This document shows positions 12,663 to 24,265 of a stretch of 64,000 bases of DNA, in pieces. The stretch lies in contig JAVKOQ010000239.1 in NCBI GenBank assembly GCA_031835245.1, forward strand, positions 1 to 64,000, in the 5' to 3' direction. The notes beneath the pieces were generated by a model. The model searched no databases and was not told the origin of the DNA. It saw nothing but the letters and a program-made list of their open reading frames with translations. Within the stretch, counting starts at the first letter, position 1. Every line of letters begins with the position of its first letter. A program made the translations under genes and the position numbers. The DNA is from Balamuthia mandrillaris (lineage: Eukaryota; Discosea; Longamoebia; Balamuthiidae).

Positions 12663-14623
12663 CAGGGAGGGAGAATACGTTTTCAGCTTTCGATCTTCTT
12701 CTAAAAAATTGGGTATATTAACCAATTCCACAACTTCTTGTTGAAACTCTAACATATTCCGTGTTATCCGCAGCAAACCATAAACGCGTTTTGCTAGTTG
12801 ACTGTACGTTTACAAAAACCAAGTTAACAAAAGCCAAGACGTGTTTTGTAAAAAAAAAAAAATACGTACATAACTCGGTTAATGTCGTGCTGGATCTTTC
12901 CATACCTTTCGTGACTGATTTGTTGCCGCTGCATTACCTGTTTAATGGCGTTAGTAAAAACTCAAATGAAGTCTTAGCCAAATGACCAAACTGGTAGCAG
13001 AAGGAAATAAAGACCTTATGCACAACATATATCTCTGCCACAAACTCTAGAACGTTCCTATGACTGAAGAGATTCCACGTCTTGGCTACCATCGATTTGA
13101 ACCCAAGCGAGTTGTTCAGCTCCATTTCTGGGACACAAATAGTTAGTGAGTGTGTAGGAACACGTTTCCATTAACAAACAAACAAACAAACAAACAAACA
13201 AACAAACAAACAAACAAACAAACAAACAAACAAACAAACAAACAAACAAACAAACAAACAAACAAGCAAGCAAGCAAACAAAAGGAACATACTTATCATT
13301 TTGTCTAACAATTCAAGTTGTTGCTGCTGCAAGTTATTTACTTGAATGTCTGCCAAACCGTCCAAAGCGTTGGTCACCAGGCGAGACATTTTTGTTCTGG
13401 TCTTATGGATGACGTCTCGTTCCTTTTTCTCCACAAAGTGATACTTGATGTAGCCCATGATCTTGCGAACAATTCCCACTACTATGGGATGAGCCAATGC
13501 CAATGGATCGACATTCTTTCGGCTGTACCAAAGTTCAAAGCCTTCTCGAACTTTTTTTCAAAAATAGAAAAGCGATAAGCGACGTAAAAAGAAAAATGAA
13601 ACACAATAGGGGAGAATTAGACAACAAAAGCTCACCAAAAGCGTAGAGAGAGCCCATGATTTGCGGAAGTGTAAAGGTGAAGAAATTGAGGGTTTGACTG
13701 ATATCGGCTGATATTCTGTATTCAATATCGAGTGAGCTGAGCTTCTCGAAAGCGCCCATCTCGCTGTAGAGCAACCGCTCAAACACCAACCGTCTTATCA
13801 AGAAACGATTCTCCAATGCCTATTGATTTTGTTTTTGAACAGAAAAGAAGAAAGAGTGCAACACTAAGGAATGCAACAGAGAGAGAGAGAGAGAGAGAGA
13901 GAATGAAGGGAGAGAAACAGTAAATGAGAGCATAAAATCAGGATACAACTCGGTTTTTCAGGTGGCGCTTCAGCGTATCGAGAAGAGCATGAAAAATGGT
14001 CAAGACGAGGAACTCCAAAACAACTGAACCTCTAAACTCTTTTCCTGTCACCTATTCATTTAAGGTTAGCTTCTTGTTAGCAAACTGTGCGAAGGAGTAG
14101 CAGAGAGAGAGAGAGAGAACCATGTTGTGATTGAGCTTGATGCGAGTCTTGCGGAGTCTATTGCCTAACTTTCGACTTGACACCCACCTACAAAAGCTCT
14201 CGTGTCAGCAGACAAGGGAACACAAGCGAAGAGAAGAAGTTGAAGAGGAAGAAGAACAAGAAGCAGAAGCAGAAGCACAAGCAGCAGCAGCAGAAGAAGA
14301 AGAACAAGAAGAGAGAAGAACAAGACGAAGAAGAGAAGAGAAGAGAACGATAAAGAGAAGAAGGAATGAGGAGATAAGAGACGAGGAACGAGAGAAAAGG
14401 GCTGCGAGCGAAAAGATAGTTGTCTTCGCTCAACGAACCAAAAGGGAAGAATCTCCAGGATCATGGGCAAGATGTAGTTGACAATGAGTCCCCGCACGAG
14501 CAGCGACTTGTCATTTTCGTAAAGATATTTGTAGAAGATGATGATGGGCAGGTTTTTGAGCCTTTGTTGAAAGGGAAGCAGGGAGCGGATCAAGTCTCTC
14601 TTCGATTGTTCGTAGGCATCCAT
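10392..14623 (-). CDS. ABC half-transporter with large insertion in its nucleotide-binding domain
   Basis: About 13 exons (14623-14439, 14187-14121, 14051-13947, 13819-13636, 13544-13293, 13127-12938, 12889-12870, 12793-12679, 12594-12498, 12425-12176, 12089-11767, 11589-10871, 10746-10392) give 953 residues. The first 400 residues form one transmembrane domain; an IEYRISADI segment recalls the ABCD family. The nucleotide-binding domain has Walker A GQNRSGKST (about 416-424), a Q-loop in YLSQKPFLF, an altered signature VSGGF (about 772), Walker B IIILDEA, a D-loop-like SQMD and the switch His in VVSHD. Q-loop and signature are about 300 residues apart instead of about 60, owing to a charged and serine-rich insertion. 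One exon is only 20 nt. The exon 1/2 and 4/5 borders are each uncertain by a few residues. Substrate and membrane are unknown. Confidence 0.85.
13168..13265. repeat. (CAAA)n microsatellite in an ABC-transporter intron
   Basis: About 24 tandem CAAA units with a few CAAG variants at the right end, within the intron between 13293 and 13127. The sense strand reads (TTTG)n. Confidence 0.95.
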
Positions 14624-15067
14624 GTTATTTTTAAAAAAATGTGTTGTGTGGCTTTGGTTTTGGTTGTTGAACGTTCGATTGGAAACGAAAAAAAAAAAAT
14701 GAGAGCGATGAAGAGAGCAACAGCGAGAGCAAAAAGAAAAAAACCAAAAAAAATAAGTATAAATAAGTAAAAGGTTCTCTCTATGTGTATGGAGTTAGTT
14801 AGCACTAACGAGAGAGAGAGAGAGAGAGAGAGAGAAGCAAGGAAGCAACCGACCAGTCAATCGCTACTCGTGGTTGAGCTCTCCGCTAAAACCTTCATTC
14901 CCCGCCAACCTTTCTTTTTGTTGCGAGGTTTGTCCGACTATGCCACAGAGGGAAAAAAAATAGCACGATCATAAGGGATATCGATCTTCCTCCAATTGAA
15001 TATCAAATACGGGGTGATATTGTCGACAACCTGACTATAAAAGGAAAATTTCCAAAAAAAATAAATC
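14624..15067. other. Intergenic region between the ABC-transporter start and the tRNA gene
   Basis: The interval contains A-rich stretches just upstream of the transporter ATG, a (GA)n run at about 14809-14834 and a GTCGAC palindrome near 15021. The end nearest the tRNA is an A-run (a T-run on the tRNA strand) that should end Pol III transcription. I see no supportable reading frame. Confidence 0.45.
15048..15060 (-). terminator. Pol III T-run terminator of tRNA-Asn
   Basis: Immediately downstream of the tRNA 3' end, the minus strand reads ATTTATTTTTTTTGG. A run of at least four T residues is the standard Pol III stop signal. Confidence 0.75.
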
Positions 15068-15139
15068 TCCTCTGGTTGGGCTCGAACCAACGACCTCCTG
15101 ATTAACAGTCAGACGCTCTACCGACTAAGCTACAGAGGA
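15068..15139 (-). tRNA. tRNA-Asn (anticodon GTT)
   Basis: A 72-nt intronless cloverleaf on the minus strand. The acceptor stem pairs TCCTCTG with CAGAGGA. The D-arm contains the A-box TAGCTTAGTCGG, the anticodon loop reads CTGTTAA with anticodon GTT (plus-strand AAC at 15104-15106), and the T-arm holds the B-box GGTTCGAGCCC. CCA is not encoded, as expected for a nuclear eukaryotic tRNA. It decodes AAC and AAT. Confidence 0.97.
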
Positions 15140-15573
15140 TGAGCAGAAATGTCTGCATAATGCAACCACATTTAAAGTTCGCCTCCTGATGAATGCCCCA
15201 AAATGGTGCACACCTTCCAAATTTAGGTATTGTTCGCAACGGACACCAAAACCCTTGAAGAATCCGCCGCCCAAAGCGAGAAAAGAAAGCGGAGAACACC
15301 GTTCATCCGCTGCGTACCAAAAGGGAACGAAACCCTTTCACAAAGAAAAAAAAAAAACAACATTTTTTCTTGCATCCCACGGTGAAAGAGAAACGTCAGC
15401 AATAGACAAACCGTTCTTCCTTGGTTTGATACTGTTGAGTTCGCGCAGAGCGAACAACTTGCGAGAGCCTACGAGACCGATTGGCGCTGCTGGCCTCCTC
15501 TTTTTACATCTTCCTCTCCTTGCATTCCTTTGGAGAAGGATAGGAACTGCTGTCCGCTCCTCCTCTCCCCCAG
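15140..15573. other. Intergenic / 5' region upstream of the RasGEF gene
   Basis: This 434-bp interval should contain the RasGEF promoter and 5' UTR and the upstream flank of the tRNA. A long open frame runs through part of it, but its composition shows no recognisable domain and it overlaps the RasGEF exon in another frame, so I do not call it. An additional upstream 5' exon of the RasGEF gene cannot be excluded. Confidence 0.4.
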
Positions 15574-16616
15574 ATGAACCCTTATGGCTCTCCTCAGCTC
15601 CCCAGGAAGGAAAAGAAGGCCAACGCCCTCCGAAGAATCCCCTTCTTGCACTCCCATTCCTCGGGCGCCGTCTCCCTGCCTCAATCCCCGGTGGGCTTTC
15701 GCCGTTCCGTGGAAGCGGCCCTTTCCGTCAACGAAGTTCCAAGCAGCAGCTCCATCCCCACTCAGCACGGTGCCGCTTTCGTCTCAGACAACCTCTCTCG
15801 CCCCAAAGGTGAGGAGAGGTCCTGCCCGGCCTCTCCTGGCTTTCCTGTCCGCTCACCCGCCTCCCCGCCTTCGTCCTCCTCTCTGGACGCAACCCCCCTA
15901 ATTTTTTCTTCCTCTGCTCCCACCCCAACCTCTGCTTACTTTGCTGCTCTTCGTCCTACTCCTCTTTCCCCCACCGCAAAACCTGTCCACTCGGCCCATT
16001 CGGACACCACCCACAACCACAACAACAACAACAACAACAGACCCACTCCTCCTCCCGTCAACAACAGACCCAATAGGAATGAAGCAAGCGTTCGGACTCC
16101 ACTCCAAGGGCAACGCCAGTTCCCACAACCCAAAAAACCGCTTCCTCCTCTACCTCCTCAGCATGCCCCTCATCAACCTCTTCCTCAACATTCTTCCGCT
16201 CCCTATCCGTCTTCCTCTGACGACGGTGAGCCCAAAGCCGGTCCATCGTTTCAACTTCGCAATGCTCATATCTCTTTCTCGAGCGGCGTTCGTAGAAAAC
16301 GGTTTACCAAGCCGGGGACCCCTGGTGAGACCTCCGGAGGGGAGGAAGAAGGAGGGAGAGAAACGGACAGCGATGACGAACACTCCTTTGTAGATAGTGA
16401 TTTCGAGTCCTATTCACCCTCCTTCTCCTCTTCCTCCTCCTCATATTCATCCTCCTTGTCCTCCTTGGAGGCCTTAGGTGAGGAGAGTTGGAGAGACTCT
16501 GGCGAGTTTTTAAGGTACTTCTTATGTGTTTTGTTTTTTTCTTCTTGTTCGTGTTCTTGTTCTTGTTCGTGTTATTCTTGTTCTTCATCATCATCTTCTT
16601 CTTCTTCTTCTTCTGC

Positions 16617-16663
<47 letters not shown>

Positions 16664-17984
16664 CTTCTTCTTCTTCTTCTTCTTCTTCTTCTTCTTCTTC
16701 TTCTTCTTCTTCTTCTTCTTCTTCTTCTTCTTCTTGTTCTTCAGCTTCTTCTTCTTCTTCTTCTTCCTTTCCTGTTCTTCCTAACTTTTCATTATTGATG
16801 TATCGGCTAATTATGCGTTCATTTAACATATATAAATAACTATTAGTAACCACAACAACACCAACGGAGAAAGAAGTAACGCGGCAGCAGTGGCGGCCGC
16901 GTTCAAGAAGCGACTCTCCTCACAACAGCAAGTACTTGGTGGCGCGCTCGCTGCCGGTCACCAACGCGGACAGAGCCCCTTGGCCTCTTCTCCCTCCTCC
17001 TTGCCGACCGAAGGGGGTGCCTCCTCTCGCAACAGTTGGGGAGCCCTTCCCTCCTCCTCCTCCTTTCAGCAACAGCAACGGTCCGTTCCCAAGCGCAAGA
17101 ACAGCAACCCCTGGCACACCTGGTCGCCCCATTCCTCCTCGGCTGAGGGCAGCACCTCCTGCTCTCTCCCCGCCTCCCCCACCGCCTCCTCCTCCTCCGT
17201 TCGCACCGTTCGGTTCAGCTGTGATCCCCCGTCGTTTACGGGCGACGCCTCGACCAAGAGAGAAGAAGCAGGCAACGACCGTGGTGAAGGTGAAGAGGAA
17301 GCCAAGTTTTACTACCAACTGCTACTACGACAGCAACAACAACAAGAAACAGTACCTTGTTGGAGCCAACCCCAGCAACCACCTCAAGAGCAACACTCTT
17401 TTGCTTCTTATCTTGCTCTTCAAGCTTCTCCCTCTTCCTCTTCTTCTCCCACTTCCGCTCTGGGACAAACCGGTGAAGAAAAGCCTTTAACAAATATGTC
17501 TTCCACGGCTCCTATCTCCTCCCCTCCTCCTTCTCCTTCCTCTCGAAACAACAACAAACAGCAAACCTCTCTCCTCGACAATGACGCCTCCACGTTGAGA
17601 CCCGTCTATCCCAAAGATCAACAACAGCCACAACCTTCTTCTTCTTTGCTCACCCTCAATCTCTATGCACCCGAAAAGGATGTTGGCATCAAGCTCAAGT
17701 TCACCCCGGCCTCAACCGTGGAGGAGGTTCTCACTCAAACCATTCGTCGTTTGTTTTCGGACTCGCCGGAGGTGCGACGGGTGCCGTGGCGTCTTTGTCG
17801 GCGGACCGGCTCTCCTTCCAGCCACAACAACAAGACGAAGAAGAACAGTGGTTCGTGGTTGCATGTAACGAACCCTATTTCGGACTATATTCTTGCTGAT
17901 GAGGTCAGGCTCTCTTTCATCCTCCCTTATCTCGTTCTTTTCTCCTTTTTTCCTTCCTTTGTTACTCCTTCTCACTCTTCTTTT

Positions 17985-18022
<38 letters not shown>

Positions 18023-19029
18023 TTCTCCCTTTCTCAAACAGGAAGAACTCGATGTAATGAAACCAGAGCAAGCCCCCATCCTGATCAAAGTGGTCGTGAT
18101 GGAGACGCAAGGAACGGTCACCTGCAGAGTGGACCCGGAGACAACCGTTTGGGAGCTGCTCCAAAACGTGTTGTTCAAAGTGCATGGCAGGGCGGAGCAT
18201 CCCCTTGATGAGTATGGGCTGTTCACCGTCGCAGGAAAGCTGCTCAATGAAGAGCATTTGCTAAGCGATTACTCTCTTGTTAACATGGTTTGTTCTCTCT
18301 CTCTCTCTCATGTTATGTTTTGTTCTCACTTTAAACGATGACAATAACTTTAACAACACCAGTCCAAATTGGAGTTCAAACGAATACCTCAACTGCCAGA
18401 AGCAGCGTCACCCTCTGCTTCAACAACACCGACGCTGAGCGTTACAGTCATCAACCTGTTAGAACTCGAAAACAGGACAGAAGATGGCCAACAACAACAA
18501 CAAGAACAACTGTTGACAAAGCAGATGAGCTTCCCTCTCGATATTTCCGTGTCAGACGTACTCAGCAAGGTCATCAAATTGTTCCCCGTGAAGGATCGTC
18601 ATCAAGTTGCTTTGTACGTTCCCTCGAAGCGGGTTTGGCTTCGTTCGGACAGCACGCTTGCCTCTTATTCTCTTGAGAACGATGTATGTTGTTTTTTTCT
18701 TTTCTTTTCTCTGCATTTTTGTTGTTGGAGTTAACAAACATTTTTTTAAACAAAGGCGGTGCTCGAAATAAGGCCAAAGTACAGAGAGGTAACGGTGGCT
18801 TTACCTGTTCCCACCGGAGGCAAAGTCTTTGAGACCTACAAATTTGCCGAGGAGGACCCCGCGGCTGCCCTTTACGAGCTTATCCTCTTCAACAATCCTC
18901 ATATAAGCGACAACTACACGGCCTACACACTTTGTACTCGTGGCGGCAATACCTTGGACCCTAAGAAGAGTATTTGGAGCTATGGAACCAACAACAGTAG
19001 AGTTAGTTTATCGCTCTTCTTTCTCGCTC

Positions 19030-19065
<36 letters not shown>

Positions 19066-21063
19066 GCATTAGTTGTTCATTCTCTAATCAGTTTTTGCAT
19101 CCAACAACCTATAGTTCGAAGTATTAGGCAAGTTAGAGCCAGTGGTAGTGTACATCAACGGCAGAGAACACAAGATGAACGTGGACTTCACCTCTCCTGT
19201 CCACTCCATCGTGGAAATGGCCTGTTACAAGTTCAACCTGCTGCCTGTCCTCTCCGTGAACGCTATGGGCAGTGGTGGAGATGACGCTCGTCTCCAACAT
19301 TTTGTGTTGCACAGTCCTGCGGGGCCTCTCGTGAGGAAGAGCTCGTTGAGACAACAGGGAGTGCCTACAAACACCACTCTCATTTTGAAGGATTTGAGAG
19401 AAATGTCGGGATCGACAGGAGAGGCGTCACAGCTCGCTCCGTCTTCCACTTCGTCATCTCCTTCTCCTGCTGTTTCTTCGTCTTCCCCTCCTGCTGTCTC
19501 TTCGCCTTCACGCCCTCTCGCCAACAACAATCTCAACAAAGGTGGATCTAAAGTTGGACCCGGTTCACTGTCTCCTTCTTCCTCTTCTGCTTCGTTATCT
19601 CCACCATCTCCTGCTTCTGCTTTGTCATCATCTGCTTCTTCCTCAACTTTGGAAAGAGGAGAGCCGAAAGAAGTCGAACTCATCACTATAGGCGAGGAAA
19701 AAGTAAACATCAAATGGTTGCCAGCCACTCTCAATATAGGAACAGAAGATGGAAGCTATTCTGGAGACACTTTGGAGACAAACATTTGGGAAGAGGAAGA
19801 TTCGGCACAAACTGTCATCTTGAGCCAGGAAAAAGGCAACGAGGAGGAGAACGACTCGAGCGGCATTACGGCCGCCACGTTGAACAAGCTTGTCAGCTAC
19901 CTTACCGCTGCTGATACCCATGGTTCGATTTTCTTTCTCATTCTCATTCTTATTCTTCACATCTTTCGTATGCCTTTCTCTCTTCCTTCTGTTCTGACTT
20001 TACAAAACAAACCACAAAAAATGATACAGATATTCGTTTCATGAAAGCCATCATGATGACCTATCCCTCCTTCACAAATCCTGAACGCCTTCTCTCTAAG
20101 CTGATCGAGCGGTATAATGTGCCGGAAGGCTATTCCGCCGCTCACGTCAAGAAGGTCCAGTTCCGCGTGTGCAACGTTTTGAAGCACTGGATCACAAAGT
20201 ACTTTGACCATTTTGATCAGGCTTTGCTTCGCTCTTTGCTCGAGTTTATCAACCAGAGTCTCATCAAAGACGGACATCTAAGCAGCGCGACTACGCTTAA
20301 CAATCTCATTTGCAAAAAGGTTTCACTTGCTTATCTTTTGTTGTTGCTATTGTTGTTCTTCTTCTTGTTATTGTTTGTTTTTTTTTTCTTCATGTGTTAA
20401 CCAATTTTTATATTACAGTTTCAGGATCTTCAAAACAAGAACCCAATGGATGAACACAACCAAGCCATGTACTCCGCCAAGGAGAAGCCGCCGCCACCAA
20501 ACGTAACAACAACTTCTCCTCCCCTTGTGGACAATAGATCCCCTTCGTTCCTTGTTAACACCCATTTTCTATATCATTGTAGGTCATCAGAAATATCGGC
20601 AAAAAACGAAACAAAGATAAGTCAAAAAGCAAGATAACACGAGGCTCTGAGATATCTATCTCCCAGTTTCCTAGAAACCTGTGGGAGTGCGATGAGGAAG
20701 AGGTGGCCAGACAGCTCACCATTAATGAGTTTATCTTATACTCGTACGTCTCTTCTCCTAGAGGTTTTATTTTCTCTTCTTTTCTCTGTCTAAACAATTT
20801 AACATATGTTTTTAGAGAGATCAAGACGTCAGAGCTGTTGGAACAAGCGTGGATGAAAAAAGAGAAACAGCACCGATGCCCAAACGTGCTCCGCATGATC
20901 GATAACTTCAACCTGACCAGCCATTGGATCGCTCATCTCATCCTTCAGCCGCTACGAGTCAAAGAAAGAGCTCGTCGTTGGGAATTTTTCATCAATGTTG
21001 CTTCTGTACGTTAGCTTGTTTCTTTCTGCTTCAACTTGACTTTATTTATTATTGAACATTCTT

Positions 21064-21096
<33 letters not shown>

Positions 21097-21678
21097 GCTT
21101 TCAAAAAACATAAACAGTATCTCTATCAACTCAACAACTTCAACTTGTTGATGTCTTTCATCAGCGGAATGAACAATTCCTGCATTCTCCGTTTGCAACA
21201 CACAAAAGCCACGTTGCAAAAGTCCAGCCTCCAAACATTGATCAAGCTGGAGACGTTGATGGCGCATGAGGGCTCCTATAAGAACTACCGCAAGGAACTT
21301 CGACGCGTTGCTCCTCCTTGTATTCCTTACATGTACTTTCTCTTTCTCTCCTTCTCTTCTTCTTCCTCCTCCTCTCTCCTCCTCCTGTTCTTCTTCGTTA
21401 ACTTGGTTCATTGCAGAGGCGTTCACTTGTCCGATCTTGTATTTATTGAGGAGGGCAACCCGGACGAGATAGAGGGCCTCATCAACTGGGACAAGCGCAG
21501 CCTGGTCTACCGCGTGATCGACCTGGTGGGGCAGCACCAGAACATGAGGTACAACCTCACGCATGTGCCAGAGTTTAGCAGCTTCTTCTCCACGGCCAAC
21601 CTCCCCACCGAGCAGGAGCTCTTTCAGACGAGCTTGCAGAGGGAGCCGAGAGGAGCGGCCAGAAGTCAGATCTTGTAA
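15574..21678 (+). CDS. RasGEF (CDC25 domain) with tandem talin-F0-like ubiquitin-fold repeats
   Basis: Twelve exons (15574-16514, 16847-17903, 18042-18287, 18363-18683, 18756-19001, 19115-19922, 20030-20319, 20419-20502, 20583-20743, 20816-21005, 21118-21332, 21417-21678) give 1606 residues. Residues 1-580 are Ser/Pro/Gln-rich. Residues about 590-1020 hold about five tandem ubiquitin-fold units, each ending in a motif such as LSDYSLVNM-SKLEF or LASYSLEND-AVLEI, resembling the F0/F1 region of talin. RasGEF_N follows (RFMKAIMMTYPSFT, LIERYNVP, about 1208-1303), then the catalytic CDC25 domain (ARQLTINEF, NVLRMIDNFN, PYIGVHLSDL with EEGNPD, about 1331-1580). It should activate a Ras-family GTPase; the ubiquitin-fold array may bind a GTPase, lipid or membrane receptor. 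Intron 1 carries long TTC/TTG repeats. Confidence 0.88.
16578..16765. repeat. (TTC)n/(TTG)n microsatellite block in RasGEF intron 1
   Basis: About 15 TTG units are followed by about 25 TTC units, flanked by TTC-rich variants. The block lies between the donor at 16515 and the acceptor at 16846, and one frame stays open through it, which could mislead automatic gene calling. Confidence 0.9.
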
Positions 21679-21792
21679 AACTGTTCTCTTTTTTTTTAAT
21701 AATCCTTTTAAATCTGTTGCTTTCTCTCTTTAAAACTTTTATATATTTTTTTTAAGAAGAAGTAGTTACAAATCTCTCTTTCCGTTGCGCTT

Positions 21793-22095
21793 TCAAGGGC
21801 CTTTAGGGACCCACAACGATAACTTATCCCCAGCCTCGCCCATGTCGTTTCTCTTGATGAGGAAGACCAAGGTCCAGGTGAAGAGGACCAACGTCACCAG
21901 CAAGAAGCCCAAGAGGGAGGTCCTCACGTAAAAACGGACTTCGGCAGGGCAGCTGGCCCGACGAATGTACTTCCGAAGGTAGACGTAGTTGACCAGCCAG
22001 AGAAAGGGGAGAAAGAAGAAACCGGCTATGAACATGCCCTTGGAGACCTTGCGCAGGCCCTCGTTGGTTGCTCGCGGATCGCCGTCGCTCATCAT
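21793..22095 (-). CDS. psenen: Presenilin enhancer 2 (PEN-2), gamma-secretase subunit
   Basis: A single exon encodes 100 residues, matching the usual PEN-2 length of about 101. The diagnostic FFFLPFLWLVN segment lies in the first hydrophobic hairpin, followed by a charged loop (YLRKYIRRA), a second long hydrophobic helix (TSLLGFLLVTLVLFTWTLVF) and a short tail with DKLSLWVPKGP. PEN-2 stabilises presenilin and triggers its endoproteolysis in the gamma-secretase complex in endomembranes. The start is the first of two adjacent ATG codons at 22095; the frame continues upstream but without an ATG. The gene is convergent with the RasGEF gene, with 114 bp between the stop codons. Confidence 0.93.
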   Translation of the reverse strand: MMSDGDPRATNEGLRKVSKGMFIAGFFFLPFLWLVNYVYLRKYIRRASCPAEVRFYVRTSLLGFLLVTLVLFTWTLVFLIKRNDMGEAGDKLSLWVPKGP

Positions 22096-22292
22096 TTTTG
22101 TCGTTTCTTTCTCTCTTTCTTTTGTGTTTTCAAATTTTGTCAATATTTTTTCCTTTTTTAACTCAAGTTTTCAAAAATACGAAAAAATATTCAATTATCA
22201 TCGATTGGTGATGTTTTGTGCCTAACCGTTAAAATATTCTATAAATTTTCCACAATTTTAATAATGTTTATGAAACTATTTTATTCAAAGTT

Positions 22293-22540
22293 TTACGAGA
22301 GGAAAGTATGCGGAGGAGGGAAAGCATTGTTGGCGCTGACCACAAGAACGCCCATCTTGTGGGAGAGGTACCCTTTGATGTAGCCCTGGTAGATGAGGTT
22401 GGCGAGGATGCACTCGATCTCTTCCTTCTCTTTGTCGACGCCCATCCACGATAGAGCCGTTTGGAAGTCGGACAGGGCCAATTTGGTGTTGTTTCTTATC
22501 ATGAAGCTGTTGAGAGGGACAAAGCAAAAGAGTAAGTCAG

Positions 22541-22587
<47 letters not shown>

Positions 22588-23473
22588 AAACAGAGAGAAG
22601 CGAACAAGGGAGAGAGAGAGCGAGAAGAGGAAAGAGAAAGAGAGAGAGAAGAGAAAAAGCGAGAGAAGAGAAGAGAAAGAAAAGAGAGAGAGAGAGAGAG
22701 GGAGAGAGAAGAGAAAGAGACGTACACTCTTTTGAAGAGATTGCGATAGGTCAGAAACTTGAGCTTTTCCAGGATAAGATAGATGCCCTTCTGTATGAAC
22801 AGCTCCTGGTGCTTGGCCAGCGCTTCATTGAACGCCAACAAGTTGCCTCTCCGAATGGCAGCAATCAACTCGCTAAAGTGGTCCAGAGAATACTTTTCGA
22901 GGAGGTATTGACTAGGCAGACGACCCGCCAGCAGTTGACAAGGGATGAGATAGGTGAGAATCAGACGTTTGTTCTTTGGGCTACGTTGAGTGCATTTATA
23001 GAAGGCAAAGGAGAGTTCCTCCCTGGCTTTTTTGTAGTCGCCATGAAACATGGAGAGACGACCCACAAAGTAATTGTAGGTCACGCTGTCTGCCTTCGGA
23101 AACTTTTCCAGGGGAGGAAAGCCCGGACCGGTCACGTAGGCTATCAAGTTCTTGCACAACCTCAAGTTGTTGAGCTAAGGAGAGAGAAGAGAAAAGGAGA
23201 GGAACAATGTTAAGAGACAAGAAATGAAGAGAACGAGTAAGGAGAAGCTTACTCCGAAATAAATTTTGAAAAGGTTGTTGATGATACAGAGAGAACCCCA
23301 CTTCTTGGATTGGTTAAGCGCACTTCGATCCGTCATTGTGATAGGAAAGCAGCGTTTGATGACTCGTTCGGCGTCTTCTTGTTTCTCCAACTTTTGACCT
23401 CTGCTTGCTAGAATGTCATCTGCCTGTGGCATAATAATCGACACAACATGAGCTCATTTGGAGCGAGGAAAGA

Positions 23474-23518
<45 letters not shown>

Positions 23519-23764
23519 TAAAGACTGACAGCAACAAAGAGAAGAACGAATGGAAAGAAGAAAGCAAAGAACGACCAAAACAAGAAGAGAAGGATTGGGA
23601 GGAAAAAAAGGCGTACGCCAGCAGCAACAACTCTCAAGTTGACCAACAAGCAGCGAAGAACGGGCAACATCCAATTGCCTTCAGAGTCTTTGAACACTCG
23701 CGTGAACGCGCTTTACCAGGACCACCAATAAAAACATAAGTGAGTATTTGGTGTTCTTTGGGTG

Positions 23765-23798
<34 letters not shown>

Positions 23799-23843
23799 CA
23801 GGGTCGTTGTCGGTCGCTTACAGAGAGATATAAAGAGAGAAGG

Positions 23844-23879
<36 letters not shown>

Positions 23880-24265
23880 GAGAAGAGACGGACTTGAAGC
23901 ATGTGGCACAGTGCGAGTAGGCCTCCAAGTAGTACTGGTCGAGGAGGTAAGGCAAGGAAAGGAGATGGCTGGCTATCAACTCGTCGTATCCTGCTCCGAG
24001 CACTTCGCATCTGCTTTCAATATTTCGCTGTGTTTATGACCACAACAACAACAACAAAAAAATAAAAAAATGAATCAATCCACCATTCGCTCAAAACATC
24101 ACTTTTCGAAGCGGGAAAAAGAAAGAGAGTTACCTCTCGACGAACATCATTCAATAGCGCTGTGGAGGTGGTTTCAGTGTTCAACAGGGAAGCCAGAGCC
24201 GACCCATCCTGCTGGCGCGTGGCCTGCGCGACCTGTTGCAAGTATAGCTGCAGCGCTCTGCTCAT
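22293..24265 (-). CDS. pcid2: PCID2/Thp1, TREX-2 mRNA-export complex subunit
   Basis: Six exons (24265-24134, 24027-23894, 23710-23617, 23423-23253, 23174-22726, 22506-22293) give 397 residues, almost exactly the length of human PCID2. Family blocks appear in order: an N-terminal helical region, NWMLPVLRCLLVNLR, then SKKWGSLCIINNLFKIYF, YNYFVGRLSMFHGDY, FAFYKCTQRSPKNKR, the PCI-domain segment FIQKGIYLILEKLKFLTYRN, and a C-terminal winged helix ending ECILANLIYQGYIKGYLSHK. With the GANP/Sac3 scaffold this protein acts at nuclear pores in mRNA export. Three introns are filled with (CT)n on the sense strand. Two GTCGAC elements lie 51 and 89 bp upstream of the start. Confidence 0.94.
22540..22720. 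repeat. (GA)n-rich microsatellite in PCID2 intron 5
   Basis: Long GA runs with AAG interruptions occupy most of the intron between 22726 and 22506. The sense strand is (CT)n. Similar runs fill introns at 23480-23516, 23767-23797 and 23848-23877 of the same gene. Confidence 0.9.

Noticed and set aside
13168-13265. CAAA array considered as a CRISPR-like or telomeric repeat
   Set aside because: It is a simple tandem repeat without unique spacers, inside an intron, with no telomere-type sequence.
15189-15812. 207-codon open frame overlapping the RasGEF first exon
   Set aside because: It overlaps a well-supported exon in another frame, shows no domain, and has proline/arginine-rich shadow composition.
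16488-16853. Poly-Leu, poly-Phe and poly-Glu frames in RasGEF intron 1
   Set aside because: They are translations of TTC/TTG microsatellites inside a phase-consistent intron.
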